Below the pieces are notes generated by a model that saw nothing but the letters and a program-made list of their open reading frames with translations, searched no databases and was not told where the DNA came from. Positions 1-10,537 of a stretch of DNA of 64,000 bases are shown piece by piece. The translations under genes and the position numbers were made by a program. The stretch's first letter is position 1. Each line of letters starts with the position of its first letter. This stretch comes from Stutzerimonas azotifigens DSM 17556 (GTDB taxonomy: Bacteria > Pseudomonadota > Gammaproteobacteria > Pseudomonadales > Pseudomonadaceae), in assembly GCF_000425625.1 (NCBI RefSeq), contig NZ_AUDU01000046.1:1-64000 (forward strand), given 5' to 3'.

Positions 1-408
1 ACTGCACTCGGCTCAACCTTGTGGATGCGAGCTCTCGCCAGCGGCGGGCTCTGGATACCGTTCGAGCTTCAAGAGTGAGTGTGGAAGGCCGGAGCAGTAT
101 CTACTTCACAGGCTCAGGGCCTCAGGGGGGGCACGGCTTCCTGACCTTCCCCCGATGATCAGTCGGGAACTATCACCCCGGATGGCGTGGTAGTCGAGAT
201 ACAAGGGTGGGCTTCAGCCCACCAACCCACCACCACCACCACCACCACCACCTACCAACAAACCAACCAAACCAACGGAATGCCCGCGTGGGCTCGACGC
301 GAAACGCCTCCCGCTCAACCCTCCGGCGCTTTTATCGGCCCCACGCTTTTATCGACCTATCCCTGGCCCTATAATCCGCGGTCATTTTTTGCACATCCGG
401 TTCGCGCA
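1..408. other. Non-coding leader before miaB, no gene recognised
   Basis: The reading frame that opens at 187 and runs into miaB is read as an extension artefact: its first 74 codons translate an inverted repeat and a CCA/ACC triplet run and resemble nothing in MiaB. Bases 1-180 show no recognisable protein, no tRNA arm pattern and no terminator with a T-tract. They may be the tail of a gene lying outside the window. Confidence 0.5.
205..252. repeat. Palindrome GGGTGGGCTTCAGCCCACC plus CCA triplet run
   Basis: Bases 205-223 hold a short palindrome (GGTGGGC, TTCA, GCCCACC) that recurs at 28713-28731 before trmA. Immediately after, 227-252 is a tandem trinucleotide run of about eight CCA units. 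The palindrome belongs to a small intergenic repeat family; the triplet run is a microsatellite open to slippage, but it lies outside the likely miaB coding sequence. Confidence 0.7.
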
Positions 409-1752
409 ATGTCCCGCAAGCTTTTCATCGAGACCCACGGCTGCCAGATGAACGAGTACGACAGCTCGCGCATGGTAGACCTGCTGGGCGAGCATCAGGC
501 GCTGGAGCTCACCGAGAATCCGGCCGAAGCCGACGTCATCCTGCTCAACACCTGTTCGATCCGCGAAAAGGCCCAGGAGAAGGTGTTCTCCCAGCTCGGC
601 CGCTGGCGCGAGCTGAAGCAGGACAACCCGGACCTGGTGATCGGCGTCGGCGGCTGCGTGGCCAGCCAGGAAGGCGAAGCCATCCGCGACCGCGCGCCCT
701 ACGTCGACGTGGTGTTCGGCCCGCAGACGCTGCACCGCCTGCCGGAAATGATCGATGCCGCGCGCACCACCCGCAAACCGCAGGTGGACATTTCCTTCCC
801 CGAGATCGAGAAGTTCGACCGCCTGCCCGAGCCGCGCGTCGACGGCCCCAGCGCCTACGTCTCGGTGATGGAAGGCTGCAGCAAGTACTGCACCTTCTGC
901 GTGGTGCCCTACACCCGCGGCGAGGAAGTCAGCCGGCCGTTCGACGACATCCTCGCCGAGGTGCTGCACCTGGCCGAGAATGGCGTGCGCGAAGTCACCC
1001 TGCTCGGGCAGAACGTCAATGGCTACCGCGGCGAGACCCACGACGGCAAGGTCGCCGACCTGGCCGACCTGATCCGCGTGGTCGCGGCCATCGACGGCAT
1101 CGACCGCATCCGCTACACCACCAGTCACCCGCTGGAGTTCTCCGATTCGCTGATCCGCGCGCACGCCGAGGTGCCGGAGCTGGTGAAGTACCTGCACCTG
1201 CCCGTGCAGGCCGGCTCCGACCGGGTGCTGGCGGCGATGAAGCGCAACCACACGGCGCTGGAGTACAAGTCGCGCATCCGCAAGCTCAAGGCCGCGGTGC
1301 CGGACATCCTGATCAGCTCGGACTTCATCGTCGGCTTCCCCGGCGAGACCGAGAAGGACTTCGAGCAGACCATGAAGCTGATCGAGGACGTCGGCTTCGA
1401 CTTCTCCTATTCCTTCGTCTACAGCGCACGCCCCGGCACGCCGGCCGCCGACCTGCCGGACGACACCCCGGAGGAGGTGAAGAAGCAGCGCCTGGCGATC
1501 CTCCAGCAGCGCATCAGCCAGCAGGGCTTCGAGAACAGCCGACGGATGGTCGGCAGTGTCCAGCGCATCCTCGTCAGCGATTACTCGAAGAAGGACCCCG
1601 GCATGCTCCAGGGCCGCACCGAGCACAACCGCATCGTCAATTTCCGCTGCGACAACCCGCGCCTGATCGGCCAGTTCGTCGACGTGCACATCGACGATGC
1701 CCTGCCACACTCGCTGCGTGGCTCGCTGTTGACCGAGGCCATCGCGGTGTGA
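409..1752 (+). CDS. miaB: tRNA-2-methylthio-N6-isopentenyladenosine synthase MiaB
   Basis: MiaB is a radical-SAM methylthiotransferase that adds the 2-methylthio group to i6A37 of tRNAs reading UNN codons. The 447-residue product has the expected length. The N-terminal UPF0004 domain has its cluster cysteines at C12, C49 and C83; the radical-SAM CxxxCxxC is at C157, C161 and C164; a TRAM-type RNA-binding region closes the protein. The ATG at 409 is chosen because the family begins [12 protein letters not shown]; an in-frame start at 187 would add a low-complexity tail. It leads the plus-strand set miaB-phoH-ybeY-corC-lnt. Confidence 0.96.
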   Translation: MSRKLFIETHGCQMNEYDSSRMVDLLGEHQALELTENPAEADVILLNTCSIREKAQEKVFSQLGRWRELKQDNPDLVIGVGGCVASQEGEAIRDRAPYVDVVFGPQTLHRLPEMIDAARTTRKPQVDISFPEIEKFDRLPEPRVDGPSAYVSVMEGCSKYCTFCVVPYTRGEEVSRPFDDILAEVLHLAENGVREVTLLGQNVNGYRGETHDGKVADLADLIRVVAAIDGIDRIRYTTSHPLEFSDSLIRAHAEVPELVKYLHLPVQAGSDRVLAAMKRNHTALEYKSRIRKLKAAVPDILISSDFIVGFPGETEKDFEQTMKLIEDVGFDFSYSFVYSARPGTPAADLPDDTPEEVKKQRLAILQQRISQQGFENSRRMVGSVQRILVSDYSKKDPGMLQGRTEHNRIVNFRCDNPRLIGQFVDVHIDDALPHSLRGSLLTEAIAV

Positions 1753-1757
1753 TCGCC

Positions 1758-1781
1758 GCCCGGCCGCTCCGCCGGCCGGGC
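1758..1781 (+). terminator. GC hairpin after miaB
   Basis: A perfect 9-bp stem (GCCCGGCCG with CGGCCGGGC) and 6-nt loop start 5 bases past the miaB stop. No T-tract follows, so it may be a weak or Rho-assisted stop, or only an mRNA 3' stabiliser, before phoH. Confidence 0.35.
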
Positions 1782-1879
1782 GGGCCCACCCTCATGCGAC
1801 GAGCGTCGCCTTTCGCCCCCGCGGAGGCGGCGCTATTCTCTAGTCATTCTCCTCAGCCTGAACGGGCCACATACCGACC

Positions 1880-2878
1880 TTGAACGCCGCCACAGAACCG
1901 CACCGTTTCACCCTCGAACCCTTCGAAGCACGTCGCTTCGCCAACCTCAGCGGCCAGTTCGACGAGCATCTGCGATTGATCGAACAGCGCCTGGCCATCG
2001 AAATCCGCAACCGCGGCAACCAGTTCGAACTGATCGGCCCGCCGGACGTCACCCAGTCCGCCGAGAACCTGCTGCGCCGCCTGTACCGGGAAACCAAGAG
2101 CACCGAGCTGTCGCCGGACATGGTGCATCTGTTCCTGCAGGAATCGGGCATGGAAGAACTGGCCAACCCTTCCGCGGAAAAGGGCGTCACCCTGCGTACC
2201 CGCAAGGGCAACATCCGCCCGCGCGGCGCCAACCAGCAGCGCTACGTCAAGTCGATCCTCGACAACGACATCAACTTCGGCATCGGCCCGGCCGGCACCG
2301 GCAAGACCTACCTGGCGGTCGCCTGCGCCGTCGATGCGCTGGAGCGCGAGCAGGTGCGTCGCATCCTGCTGGTGCGCCCGGCGGTGGAGGCCGGCGAGAA
2401 GCTCGGCTTCCTGCCCGGCGACCTGGCGCAGAAGATCGACCCCTACCTGCGCCCGCTGTACGACGCGCTCTACGAAATGCTCGGCTTCGAGCACGTGGCG
2501 CGGCTGATCGAGAAGCAGGTGATCGAAATCGCGCCGCTGGCCTACATGCGCGGCCGCACGCTGAACAACAGCTTCATCATCCTCGACGAGAGCCAGAACA
2601 CCACGCTCGAACAGATGAAGATGTTCCTCACCCGGATCGGCTTCGGCTCCACCGCGGTGATCACCGGCGACATCACCCAGGTCGACCTGCCGCGCGGCAC
2701 CCGCTCTGGCCTGGCCCATGTGATACAGGTGCTCAAGGACGTCAACGGCATCAGCTTCACCCACTTCCAGGCCAAGGACGTGGTCCGCCACCCGCTGGTG
2801 CAGCGCATCGTCGAGGCCTATGACGCCTACGAGAGCGGCCAGGCGGACGAGAGCAAGCGGGACGAACGCCGTGCTTGA
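1880..2878 (+). CDS. phoH: PhoH-like ATPase (YbeZ)
   Basis: This is a PhoH-family NTPase of the YbeZ type, thought to work with the RNase YbeY in rRNA maturation and RNA quality control. Walker A is GPAGTGKT at residues 136-143 and the Walker B-like ILDESQN lies near residue 236. The 332-residue length and the opening [10 protein letters not shown] match the Pseudomonas family, which supports the TTG start at 1880; I see no better ATG or GTG. The stop overlaps the GTG start of ybeY by 8 nt, implying coupled translation. The exact biochemical role of the family is still only partly known. Confidence 0.93.
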   Translation: MNAATEPHRFTLEPFEARRFANLSGQFDEHLRLIEQRLAIEIRNRGNQFELIGPPDVTQSAENLLRRLYRETKSTELSPDMVHLFLQESGMEELANPSAEKGVTLRTRKGNIRPRGANQQRYVKSILDNDINFGIGPAGTGKTYLAVACAVDALEREQVRRILLVRPAVEAGEKLGFLPGDLAQKIDPYLRPLYDALYEMLGFEHVARLIEKQVIEIAPLAYMRGRTLNNSFIILDESQNTTLEQMKMFLTRIGFGSTAVITGDITQVDLPRGTRSGLAHVIQVLKDVNGISFTHFQAKDVVRHPLVQRIVEAYDAYESGQADESKRDERRA

Positions 2879-3356
2879 ACTCGACCTGCAGCGCGCCAGC
2901 CAGGCGCCTGCCCCCGACGACGACGCCTTCCGCCGCTGGTGCGAGCTGGCCCTGCGCCAGCGCCGCGGCGACTCCGAACTGACCATCCGCCTGGTGGACG
3001 AGGCCGAGGGCCGCGAATTGAATCGCACCTGGCGGCACAAGGATTACGCCACCAATGTGCTGTCCTTTCCGGCCGAAGTGCCGGAAGGCATCCTCGACAT
3101 CCCGCTGCTCGGCGACCTGGTGATCTGCGTGCCGGTGGTCGAGCGCGAGGCGGCCGAACAGGGCAAGGCGCTCGAGGCCCACTGGGCGCACCTGGTCATC
3201 CACGGCTGCCTGCATCTGCTCGGCTACGATCACATCGACGACGACGAAGCCGAGGAAATGGAAGCGCTGGAACGGCAATTGCTGGCCGAACTGGGTCACC
3301 CCGACCCTTACACAGACGACGACACCGGCCCGATGGCCGAACGCAGGGAATCTTGA
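2871..3356 (+). CDS. ybeY: Endoribonuclease YbeY
   Basis: YbeY is a zinc-dependent single-strand endoribonuclease needed for 16S rRNA 3' maturation and late ribosome quality control. The signature [11 protein letters not shown] places three histidine zinc ligands at H111, H115 and H121 of a 161-residue protein. The GTG at 2871 gives the family start (M)LELDLQ; the longer frame from 2820 would add 17 residues lying wholly within phoH. It overlaps phoH by 8 nt, and the next gene, corC, follows after 10 nt, so phoH-ybeY-corC look like one transcript. Confidence 0.95.
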   Translation: MLELDLQRASQAPAPDDDAFRRWCELALRQRRGDSELTIRLVDEAEGRELNRTWRHKDYATNVLSFPAEVPEGILDIPLLGDLVICVPVVEREAAEQGKALEAHWAHLVIHGCLHLLGYDHIDDDEAEEMEALERQLLAELGHPDPYTDDDTGPMAERRES

Positions 3357-3366
3357 GTCGAACGAC

Positions 3367-4224
3367 ATGAGCGAAGACCGATCGAGCAACGGGCAGAGAT
3401 CCTGGCTGGAACGCATCACCCAGGCCTTTGCCCACGAGCCGAAGAACCGCAAGGAACTGCTGGAACTTCTCCACGAGGCCCACGAGAACAAGCTGCTGGA
3501 CAACGAGGCGCTGGCAATCATCGAAGGCGCGATCCAGGTCGCCGACCTGCAGGTGCGCGACATCATGGTGCCGCGCTCGCAGGTGATCAGCATCCGCGCC
3601 AACCTCACCCCGAAGGAATTCCTGCCGGCCATCATCGACGCCGCCCATTCGCGCTACCCGGTGGTCGGCGAGAGCGTCGACGAAGTGATCGGCGTGCTGC
3701 TGGCCAAGGACCTGCTGCCGCTGATCCTCCGGGACAGCCACGACGACTTCAACATCAAGGAACTGCTGCGCCCGGCCACCTTCGTGCCCGAGTCCAAGCG
3801 CCTGAACGTGCTGCTGCGCGAATTCCGCGCCAACCACAACCACATGGCCATCGTCATCGACGAGTACGGCGGCGTGGCCGGCCTGGTGACCATCGAGGAC
3901 GTGCTCGAGCAGATCGTCGGCGACATCGAGGACGAGCACGACGTCGAGGAGGACAGCTACATCCGTCCGCTGCCCAACGGCGACTTCGTGATCAAGGCGC
4001 TGACGCCGATCGAGCACTTCAACGAATACTTCGATACGGACTTCCCCGACGACGAGTACGACACCGTCGCCGGGCTGGTGATGAGCCAGTTCGGGCACCT
4101 GCCCAAGCGCAACGAGGTGACCGAGGTCGACGGCTACCACTTCCGCGTGCTCAACGCCGACAGCCGCCGCCTGCACCTGCTGCGCATGGCACGCCTCGAT
4201 ACCCCACGCCGCCGCGACGAGTGA
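3367..4224 (+). CDS. corC: CorC/HlyC family CBS-domain protein (Mg/Co efflux)
   Basis: This is a 285-residue cytosolic protein with a tandem CBS pair (about residues 64-190, starting near RDIMVPR) and a C-terminal CorC_HlyC domain (about 205-280, in the region containing DDEYDTVAGLV). The family is linked to magnesium and cobalt efflux. It lacks the DUF21 membrane domain of larger relatives, as CorC proteins do. It sits between ybeY and lnt, the conserved gammaproteobacterial order. The direct transport role is inherited from family annotation, not shown by the sequence. Confidence 0.92.
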   Translation: MSEDRSSNGQRSWLERITQAFAHEPKNRKELLELLHEAHENKLLDNEALAIIEGAIQVADLQVRDIMVPRSQVISIRANLTPKEFLPAIIDAAHSRYPVVGESVDEVIGVLLAKDLLPLILRDSHDDFNIKELLRPATFVPESKRLNVLLREFRANHNHMAIVIDEYGGVAGLVTIEDVLEQIVGDIEDEHDVEEDSYIRPLPNGDFVIKALTPIEHFNEYFDTDFPDDEYDTVAGLVMSQFGHLPKRNEVTEVDGYHFRVLNADSRRLHLLRMARLDTPRRRDE

Positions 4225-4255
4225 AGGTCCGCCTGGTCGCCTCGGTCGGGCCAGG

Positions 4256-4335
4256 CCTGCATCGCCGCGAGGGCGCGCCTCCCACAGGGTCCGTGACAAC
4301 GCCGCCTTTGTGGGAGGCCCGACCTCGGGGCGAGC
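4256..4335. repeat. Inverted pair of REP-like elements
   Basis: Between corC and lnt, GCCGCGAGGGCGCGCCTCCC (within 4261-4286) faces an inverted, diverged copy at 4309-4335 (TGTGGGAGGCCCGACCTCGG). A similar pair lies at 19089-19152 downstream of queG. Two head-to-head palindromic units like this are the typical arrangement of a bacterial interspersed mosaic element or REPIN. Confidence 0.7.
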
Positions 4336-4427
4336 CTGCTAAATGAATGACAGTGTGACGGCACCCGGGCTTGCCGCCACGAGCCACTGCCGTTAGCCTC
4401 CTGCCGCCTCCCTGCGAAGGATTTCCA

Positions 4428-5948
4428 ATGCGCTGGATCACCCGGGCCGGCTGGCCTGGCAACCTGCTGGCGATGGCCGCCGGCGCCCTCGCCACACTCT
4501 CGCTGTCGCCCTTCGACCTGTGGCCGCTGGCGCTGCTGTCGATCGCCCTGTTCTACCTCGGCCTGCGCGCCGTCGCCCCACGCCAGGCCACCGGCCGCGG
4601 CTGGTGCTACGGCTTCGGCCTGTTCGCCTCCGGCGCCAGCTGGGTCTACGTCAGCATCCATGACTTCGGCGCCGCAGTGCCGCCGCTGGCGGCCTTCCTC
4701 ACCCTCGGCTTCGTCGCCGGGCTCGGGCTGTTCTTCGCCCTGGCCGCCTGGGCCTGGGTACGCCTGCTGCGCAATACCGAGCGACCGCTGAACGACGCGC
4801 TGGCCTTCGCCGCCCTGTGGGTCGCGCAGGAAGCCTTCCGCGGCTGGTTCCTCACCGGTTTCCCCTGGCTCTATGCCGGCTACAGCCAGCTCGACGCGCC
4901 GCTGGCACCGCTGGCGCCGCTCGGCGGCGTATGGCTGCTGTCCTTCGTCCTGGCCCTCGCCGCGGCGCTGCTGGTCAACGGGCCGCGGCTGTACCGGCAC
5001 CGGCCGTCCCTGGCCGTGGCGATCGCCCTGCTGCTGGCGCCCTGGCTGTTCGCCCTGGCGCTCGCCGGCAAACCGTGGACGCAGCCGTCCGGCGCGCGGC
5101 TGAGCGTCGCCCTGGTGCAGGGCAACGTCGCCCAGAGCCTGAAGTGGGACCCGCAGCAGCTCGAGGCCCAGCTGGCTCTGTACCGCGACCTGACCCTGGC
5201 CAGCCCGCGCACCGACCTGGTGGTCTGGCCGGAAACCGCGGTGCCGGTGCTCAAGGAGTATGCCGAGGGCTACCTCGGGGTGATGGGCCGCGTCGCCGGC
5301 GACCGCCAGGCGGCACTGATCACCGGCCTGCCGGTGCGCCAGCCGAACCCGCAGGGCGAACTGCGCTACTACAACGGCCTCACCGTGGTCGGCCAGGGCG
5401 AAGGCACCTACCTCAAGCAGAAGCTGGTGCCGTTCGGCGAATACGTGCCGCTGCAGGACCTGCTGCGGGGGCTGATCGCCTTCTTCGACCTGCCGATGTC
5501 GGACTTCGCCCGCGGCGAGGCCGACCAGCCGCTGCTCGAGGCCAAGGGCCTGCGCATCGCGCCCTACATCTGCTACGAGGTGGTCTATCCGGAATTCGCC
5601 GCGGCGCTGGCGGCACGCAGCGACCTGCTGCTGACGGTGAGCAACGACGCCTGGTTCGGCCGCTCGATCGGCCCGCTGCAGCACCTGCAGATGGCCCGGA
5701 TGCGCGCGCTGGAAGCCGGCCGCTGGATGATCCGCGCGACCAACAACGGCGTCACCGTGCTGATCGACCCGCAGGGGCGCGTCAGCGAGCGGGTGCCGGC
5801 CTTCGAGCAGACCGTACTGTACGGCGAGGTGACGCCCATGACGGGGCTCACGCCCTACCTGCGCTGGCGCTCCTGGCCGTTGATCGTGCTCGGCGCATTG
5901 CTGCTGGGCATGGCGATTTGGCACAGACACGCCGGCAGGGCCCGCTGA
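4428..5948 (+). CDS. lnt: Apolipoprotein N-acyltransferase
   Basis: Lnt adds the third acyl chain to the N-terminal cysteine of lipoproteins on the periplasmic face of the inner membrane. The 506-residue product has about six hydrophobic segments over residues 1-215, then a nitrilase-like domain with the expected Glu-Lys-Cys triad: E269 (WPETAVP), about K330 (before LVPFGEY) and C382 (PYICYE). ATG 4428 is preceded by GAAGG at the right distance and gives a normal N-terminus. A 203-bp repeat-bearing gap separates it from corC, so it may have its own transcript. Confidence 0.95.
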   Translation: MRWITRAGWPGNLLAMAAGALATLSLSPFDLWPLALLSIALFYLGLRAVAPRQATGRGWCYGFGLFASGASWVYVSIHDFGAAVPPLAAFLTLGFVAGLGLFFALAAWAWVRLLRNTERPLNDALAFAALWVAQEAFRGWFLTGFPWLYAGYSQLDAPLAPLAPLGGVWLLSFVLALAAALLVNGPRLYRHRPSLAVAIALLLAPWLFALALAGKPWTQPSGARLSVALVQGNVAQSLKWDPQQLEAQLALYRDLTLASPRTDLVVWPETAVPVLKEYAEGYLGVMGRVAGDRQAALITGLPVRQPNPQGELRYYNGLTVVGQGEGTYLKQKLVPFGEYVPLQDLLRGLIAFFDLPMSDFARGEADQPLLEAKGLRIAPYICYEVVYPEFAAALAARSDLLLTVSNDAWFGRSIGPLQHLQMARMRALEAGRWMIRATNNGVTVLIDPQGRVSERVPAFEQTVLYGEVTPMTGLTPYLRWRSWPLIVLGALLLGMAIWHRHAGRAR

Positions 5949-5958
5949 GGAAAAGCCT

Positions 5959-6183
5959 CCCTCATCCGGCCCTGCGGGCCACCTTCTCCCGGTGGGAGAA
6001 GGAAAAGGCACGGCGTAACCTGAAAGTCGCGCACGGGCCTGTAGGAGCGAGCTCGCTCGCGAATCGCGCCCGCACGGCGCCGCGGCCACCAACCCGCCAG
6101 TGCCCGCTGGGGTGGGGGCAATCTGCACGGTCCCTGCCCTCATCCGGCCCTATGGGCCACCTTCTCCCGCGGGGAGAAGGGAA
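5959..6183. repeat. Cluster of three REP-like elements upstream of dxs
   Basis: The 332-bp gap between lnt and dxs holds two copies of the CCCTCATCCGGCCCTGCGGG type element with a CTTCTCCC/GGGAGAAG hairpin (5959-6008 and 6137-6183) in the same orientation. Between them is one GTAGGAGCGAGCTCGCTCGC element (6041-6063). No gene is visible. The last ~95 bases before dxs are free of repeats and probably carry its promoter. Confidence 0.8.
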
Positions 6184-6280
6184 GGGCACCGGCGCCTGTC
6201 GAAGACCCCGGCGCGCATATCTCATCCCGAAGCCATCGGTTACACTGCCGCACTTTTACCGACAGACTACACTTCGCCCG

Positions 6281-8170
6281 ATGCCCAAGACGTTCCATGA
6301 GATTCCTCGGGTGCGCCCCACCACGCCCCTCCTCGATCGTGCGGCGACGCCCCAGCAGCTGCGCCGCCTGGGCGAGGCGGAACTCGAGACCCTGGCCGAC
6401 GAACTGCGCCAGGAGCTGCTCTACGCGGTCGGCCTGACCGGCGGTCACTTCGGCGCAGGGCTCGGCGTGATCGAGCTGACCATCGCGCTGCACTACGTGT
6501 TCGACACGCCGGACGACCGCCTGGTGTGGGACGTCGGCCACCAGGCCTACCCGCACAAGATCCTCACCGGCCGCCGCGAGCAGATGGCGACCCTGCGCCA
6601 GAAGGGCGGCCTGGCTGCCTTCCCCCGGCGCTCGGAAAGCGAGTACGACACCTTTGGCGTCGGCCACTCCAGCACCAGCATCGGCGCGGCCCTGGGCATG
6701 GCCATCGCCGCGCGCATGCAGGGGGTCGACCGCAAGACGGTGGCGGTGATCGGCGACGGCGCGCTCACTGCCGGCATGGCCTTCGAGGCGCTGAACCACG
6801 CCTCCGACGTCGGCGCCAACATGCTGGTGGTGCTCAACGACAACGATATGTCAATCTCGCACAACGTCGGCGGGCTGTCCAACTACCTGGCCAAGCTGCT
6901 CTCCAGCCGCACCTACACCACCGTGCGCGAAGGCAGCAAGAAGGTGCTGTCGCGCCTGCCCGGCGCCTGGGAAATCGCCCGCCGCACCGAGGAATACGCC
7001 AAGGGCATGCTGGTGCCCGGGACCCTGTTCGAGGAGCTGGGCTGGAACTACATCGGCCCGATCGACGGCCACGACCTGCCGACCCTGGTGCACACCCTGC
7101 GCAACATGCGCGATCTGGAAGGCCCGCAGTTCCTGCACGTGGTGACCAAGAAGGGCAAGGGCTTCGCCCCGGCGGAACTCGATCCCATCACCTGGCACGC
7201 GATCAGCAAGCTGGAGCCGCAGGGCGCCCCGCCGAAGAAGCCCAGCGGGCCGAAATACTCCAACGTCTTCGGCCAGTGGCTGTGCGACATGGCCGAGGCC
7301 GACGCGCGGCTGATGGGCATCACCCCGGCGATGAAGGAAGGCTCGGACCTGGTGGCCTTCAGCGAGCGCTTCCCGGAGCGCTACTTCGACGTCGCCATCG
7401 CCGAGCAGCATGCCGTCACGCTTGCCGCCGGCATGGCCTGCGAAGGCGCCAAGCCGGTGGTGGCGATCTACTCGACCTTCCTGCAGCGCGCCTACGACCA
7501 GCTGATCCATGACGTCGCGGTGCAGAACCTCGACGTGCTGTTCGCCATCGACCGCGCCGGCCTGGTCGGCGAGGACGGCCCGACCCACGCCGGCAGCTTC
7601 GACCTCTCCTACCTGCGCTGCATCCCCGGCATGCTGGTGATGACGCCGAGCGACGAGAACGAGATGCGCCGCATGCTCACCACCGGCTACCAGCATCCGG
7701 GCCCGGCCGCGGTGCGCTACCCGCGCGGCAACGGCCCGAACGCACCGCTCGAACCGGGGCTCGAGCCGCTGGAGATCGGCAAGGGCGTGATTCGGCGGCA
7801 GGGCGCGAAGGTGGCCTTACTGGTATTCGGCGTGCAGCTGCCCCAAGCCCTGCAGGTCGCCGGCAGCCTCGGCGCGAGCGTGGCCGACATGCGCTTCGTC
7901 AAACCGCTGGACGAGACGCTGGTGCGCCAGCTGGCCGACAGCCACGAGCTGCTGGTGACCATCGAGGAAAACAGCGTGATGGGCGGCGCCGGCAGCGCCG
8001 TCGGCGAGTTCCTCGCCCGCGAGGGTATCCAGCGCCCGCTGCTCCAGCTGGGCCTGCCGGACCAGTACGTCGAGCACGCCAAGCCGGCCGAGATGCTCGC
8101 CGAGTGCGGCCTCGACGCCGCCGGCATCGAGGCCGCGGTGCACGCCCGCCTGGCCCTGCTCGGTCTGTAG
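6281..8170 (+). CDS. dxs: 1-deoxy-D-xylulose-5-phosphate synthase
   Basis: Dxs condenses pyruvate and glyceraldehyde-3-phosphate using thiamine diphosphate, the first step of the MEP isoprenoid pathway. The 629-residue protein shows the GGHFGAGLG motif near residue 54, the ThDP motif beginning GDGALTAG at 158 and extending to NDNDMSIS, and the [13 protein letters not shown] motif with the catalytic glutamate. ATG 6281 gives MPKTFHEIP, typical of the genus. In PAO1 (from memory) dxs is preceded by ispA and xseB; here it follows lnt, so it has been moved or its partners lost. Confidence 0.96.
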   Translation: MPKTFHEIPRVRPTTPLLDRAATPQQLRRLGEAELETLADELRQELLYAVGLTGGHFGAGLGVIELTIALHYVFDTPDDRLVWDVGHQAYPHKILTGRREQMATLRQKGGLAAFPRRSESEYDTFGVGHSSTSIGAALGMAIAARMQGVDRKTVAVIGDGALTAGMAFEALNHASDVGANMLVVLNDNDMSISHNVGGLSNYLAKLLSSRTYTTVREGSKKVLSRLPGAWEIARRTEEYAKGMLVPGTLFEELGWNYIGPIDGHDLPTLVHTLRNMRDLEGPQFLHVVTKKGKGFAPAELDPITWHAISKLEPQGAPPKKPSGPKYSNVFGQWLCDMAEADARLMGITPAMKEGSDLVAFSERFPERYFDVAIAEQHAVTLAAGMACEGAKPVVAIYSTFLQRAYDQLIHDVAVQNLDVLFAIDRAGLVGEDGPTHAGSFDLSYLRCIPGMLVMTPSDENEMRRMLTTGYQHPGPAAVRYPRGNGPNAPLEPGLEPLEIGKGVIRRQGAKVALLVFGVQLPQALQVAGSLGASVADMRFVKPLDETLVRQLADSHELLVTIEENSVMGGAGSAVGEFLAREGIQRPLLQLGLPDQYVEHAKPAEMLAECGLDAAGIEAAVHARLALLGL

Positions 8171-8239
8171 ACCGCCCGCCCCGGCTCGACAGCGGCTTGA
8201 CCGGGGCCGCCCTTGCGCTTAGGGTGCCTGCGCTTCATC

Positions 8240-8424
8240 GCGCCACAGGTTCCAGGCCCCGCCTGGATTAAACGGGAAGTCAGGAACGAGCCCCGCTCGA
8301 AGGCCTGCGCTGCCCCCGCAACGGTAAACCGACCGCGATCGCCATGATCGCACGCCTCTCGACGACCACTGTGCCCCGGCATGGGAAGGTGAGACGGCTG
8401 TCGGCAGCCCGGAGACCGGCCTCG
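8240..8424 (+). promoter_or_regulatory. Cobalamin riboswitch upstream of btuB
   Basis: The leader carries the hallmarks of an AdoCbl riboswitch in the right order: AACGGGAAGT near 8271-8280, GCTGCCCCCGCAACGGTA (B12 box region) near 8309-8326, CACTG followed by CATGGGAAGGTG near 8368-8391, and AGCCCGGAGACCGGCC at 8406-8421. It starts about 70 bases past dxs and ends about 115 bases before btuB, leaving room for an expression platform. High cobalamin is expected to repress btuB. Confidence 0.93.
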
Positions 8425-8537
8425 GCGCTATTGCGACTGGTGTTGCGGAGGGCATCACCGTCAAGCGCGCTCGCCTTCCGGTCGTCCGCCCTTGCCCTGC
8501 CCTCCTCGAAAGTCTGCCGACCACTTTTGAGGATTCC

Positions 8538-10397
8538 ATGAAACTGTCCCGTCTCGCCCTGGCCGTGATGCTGCTGCCCTGCAGCGCGTTCGCCGAGGAT
8601 TCCGCAGTGCAGCTCGACCCGCTGATCGTCACCTCGGGCCGCAACGCCGAACCACGCCAGCAGGCCACCGCCGCCAACACCCTGTTCACTCTCGCCGACA
8701 TCGAGCGGCTGCAGGCACGCAGCGTGCCTGAACTGCTCGCCCGCGTGCCCGGGGTGGCCCTGGGCAACAGCGGCGGGGTGCCGCAACTGTTCGTACGAGG
8801 CGCCGGCACGGCGCAGGCCCTGGTGCTGGTCGACGGCCAGCGCATCGCCTCGTCCACCAGCGGCTTCGCCCGGCTGGACTACCTGGCCATCGACAACATC
8901 GAGCGCATCGAGGTGATTCGCGGGCCGCGCTCGGCGCTCTACGGCGCCGACGCCATTGGCGGGGTGATCCAGATCTTCACCCGCCGCGGCGAGCCCGGCC
9001 TGCACCCGCAGTTGCGCCTGGCCGCCGGCAGCCACCGGACCTTCCAGCGCAGCCTGAACCTGTCCGGCGGGGACCAGGCCACCCGCTTCAACCTCGGCGC
9101 CAGCCTCGACGAGAGCGCCGGCTTCGACCGCACCCACGATCGCCATGGCGCCGATCGCGACCACGACGGCCTGCGCAACCAGGCGCTGCACCTGAAGCTC
9201 GACCACCGCTTCGACGAACGCTGGCAGGTGGGCCTGAGCCTCAACGACCAGCGCGGCGAGAACGGATACGACGACGCCTACGACTTCGTCCCGGGCCACC
9301 CGCAGGACGAATTCCGCGTCAGCAGCTACAGCGGTTACCTCGAAGGGCAGGTCGGCGAACGCTGGAGCAGCCGCCTGGAACTGGGCCGCACCTACGACCG
9401 CAACAAGGTCACCGGCTCGGCCTTCAACGACAGCCGCCTGGAAACCACCCGGCATGCCGCCAGCTGGATCAACCGCCTGCAGCTTTCGAGCGCCCAGCAG
9501 CTCGCCCTCGGCCTCGACTGGTACGAGGATCGCCTGGAGGCCGACACCGCCTACCAGGAAGACAGCCGCCTGAACCGTGCCGTCTTCGCCCAGCACAGCT
9601 ACGACAACGGCCGCTTCGGCACCGAACTCGGCGTGCGCCACGACGACAACCAGCAGTTCGGCTCGCAGGACAGCTGGAACGCCGCCTTCAGCCTGCCGGT
9701 CGGCGACGACCAGCGCTGGATATTGAGCTACGGCGAGGGCTTCCGCGCGCCGACCTTCACCGACCTCCACGCTCCGCCCGGCTGGGGCGCCAACCCCGAC
9801 CTGGATCCAGAGCGCTCGAAGACCTATGAGCTGCAATGGCGCGGCGATTTCACCGCGGCCCGGCTGGAAGCCTCGGTGTACCGCACCGAGATCGAGGACC
9901 TGATCGCCTGGGACTCGATCGGCAACCGCATGGAAAACGTCGCCCGGGCGCGCATCAACGGTTTCGAGGCCGCGCTCGCCCACGAACTCGTCGGCTGGCA
10001 GGCGCGCTGGGCCCTGAGCCTGGTCGATCCGCGCGACCGCGACACGGGCCGTACCCTCACATTGCGCCCCCGCCGCACGCTCAGCCTGGACCTCGACCGG
10101 CGCTTCGGCGCCTTCAGCGCCGGCGCCAGCTGGCGCGCGGTCAGCCGTCGCTATGCCGACGCCGCCAACACCCGCGAACTCGCTGGCTACGGCGAGTTCG
10201 ACCTGCGCGGCGCCTGGCAGAGCAGCAGCGACCTGCGCTGGGAGCTGAGCGTGCGCAACCTGCTGGACCGCGACTACGCGGTGGCCAGCTACGACCGTCC
10301 CACGGGCCCGAACTGGACCGACCCGAGCATGGCCCACCCCTACCGGGAAAGCGGCCGCACCCTGCTCGCCGCCGTGGTCTGGACGCCGTCGCTTTAG
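8538..10397 (+). CDS. btuB: TonB-dependent vitamin B12 outer-membrane receptor BtuB
   Basis: This is a 619-residue outer-membrane receptor that imports cobalamin using TonB energy. A signal peptide (residues 1-19, ending SAFA) is followed by a TonB box around DPLIVTSGR, a plug domain (about 40-150, including IERIEVIRGPRSALYGADAIGG) and a beta-barrel ending in a hydrophobic residue. The riboswitch immediately upstream fixes the substrate far better than sequence similarity alone. It faces the btuF-like gene across a 140-bp convergent gap. Relative to PAO1 order (dxs followed directly by PA4045), this gene looks inserted. Confidence 0.92.
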   Translation: MKLSRLALAVMLLPCSAFAEDSAVQLDPLIVTSGRNAEPRQQATAANTLFTLADIERLQARSVPELLARVPGVALGNSGGVPQLFVRGAGTAQALVLVDGQRIASSTSGFARLDYLAIDNIERIEVIRGPRSALYGADAIGGVIQIFTRRGEPGLHPQLRLAAGSHRTFQRSLNLSGGDQATRFNLGASLDESAGFDRTHDRHGADRDHDGLRNQALHLKLDHRFDERWQVGLSLNDQRGENGYDDAYDFVPGHPQDEFRVSSYSGYLEGQVGERWSSRLELGRTYDRNKVTGSAFNDSRLETTRHAASWINRLQLSSAQQLALGLDWYEDRLEADTAYQEDSRLNRAVFAQHSYDNGRFGTELGVRHDDNQQFGSQDSWNAAFSLPVGDDQRWILSYGEGFRAPTFTDLHAPPGWGANPDLDPERSKTYELQWRGDFTAARLEASVYRTEIEDLIAWDSIGNRMENVARARINGFEAALAHELVGWQARWALSLVDPRDRDTGRTLTLRPRRTLSLDLDRRFGAFSAGASWRAVSRRYADAANTRELAGYGEFDLRGAWQSSSDLRWELSVRNLLDRDYAVASYDRPTGPNWTDPSMAHPYRESGRTLLAAVVWTPSL

Positions 10398-10537
10398 GCA
10401 GTCAGGGGCGCCCCCGCGACAACCGGCAAGGCTCACCCGGGGCAGGCCGGCACCCAGAAGAGCGATGCCCGGCGGAGCCCTCCGCCTCCCACAGCAATTC
10501 GCCAATAAGTGCAAATGCCGAAGATGAGCCTGCTCGC

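Noticed and set aside
60-100. tRNA T-arm-like GTTCGAGC
   Set aside because: No matching acceptor stem, D-arm or anticodon arm could be found around it.
219-252. CRISPR-like tandem array
   Set aside because: It is a 3-bp microsatellite without spacers. No array of 24-40 bp repeats with spacers exists in the window.
187-408. N-terminal extension of MiaB with poly-threonine
   Set aside because: The extension translates a palindrome and a CCA triplet run, while the family start [12 protein letters not shown] is at 409.
4817-6280. Very long open frame running through lnt into dxs
   Set aside because: High GC leaves frames open by chance; only the part from 6281 resembles a protein (Dxs). The rest is an off-frame shadow of lnt plus repeat DNA.
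10398-10537. Extra repeat unit between btuB and the btuF-like gene
   Set aside because: Only a short CAGGCCGGCACCCAG fragment resembles the third repeat family; too little to call.
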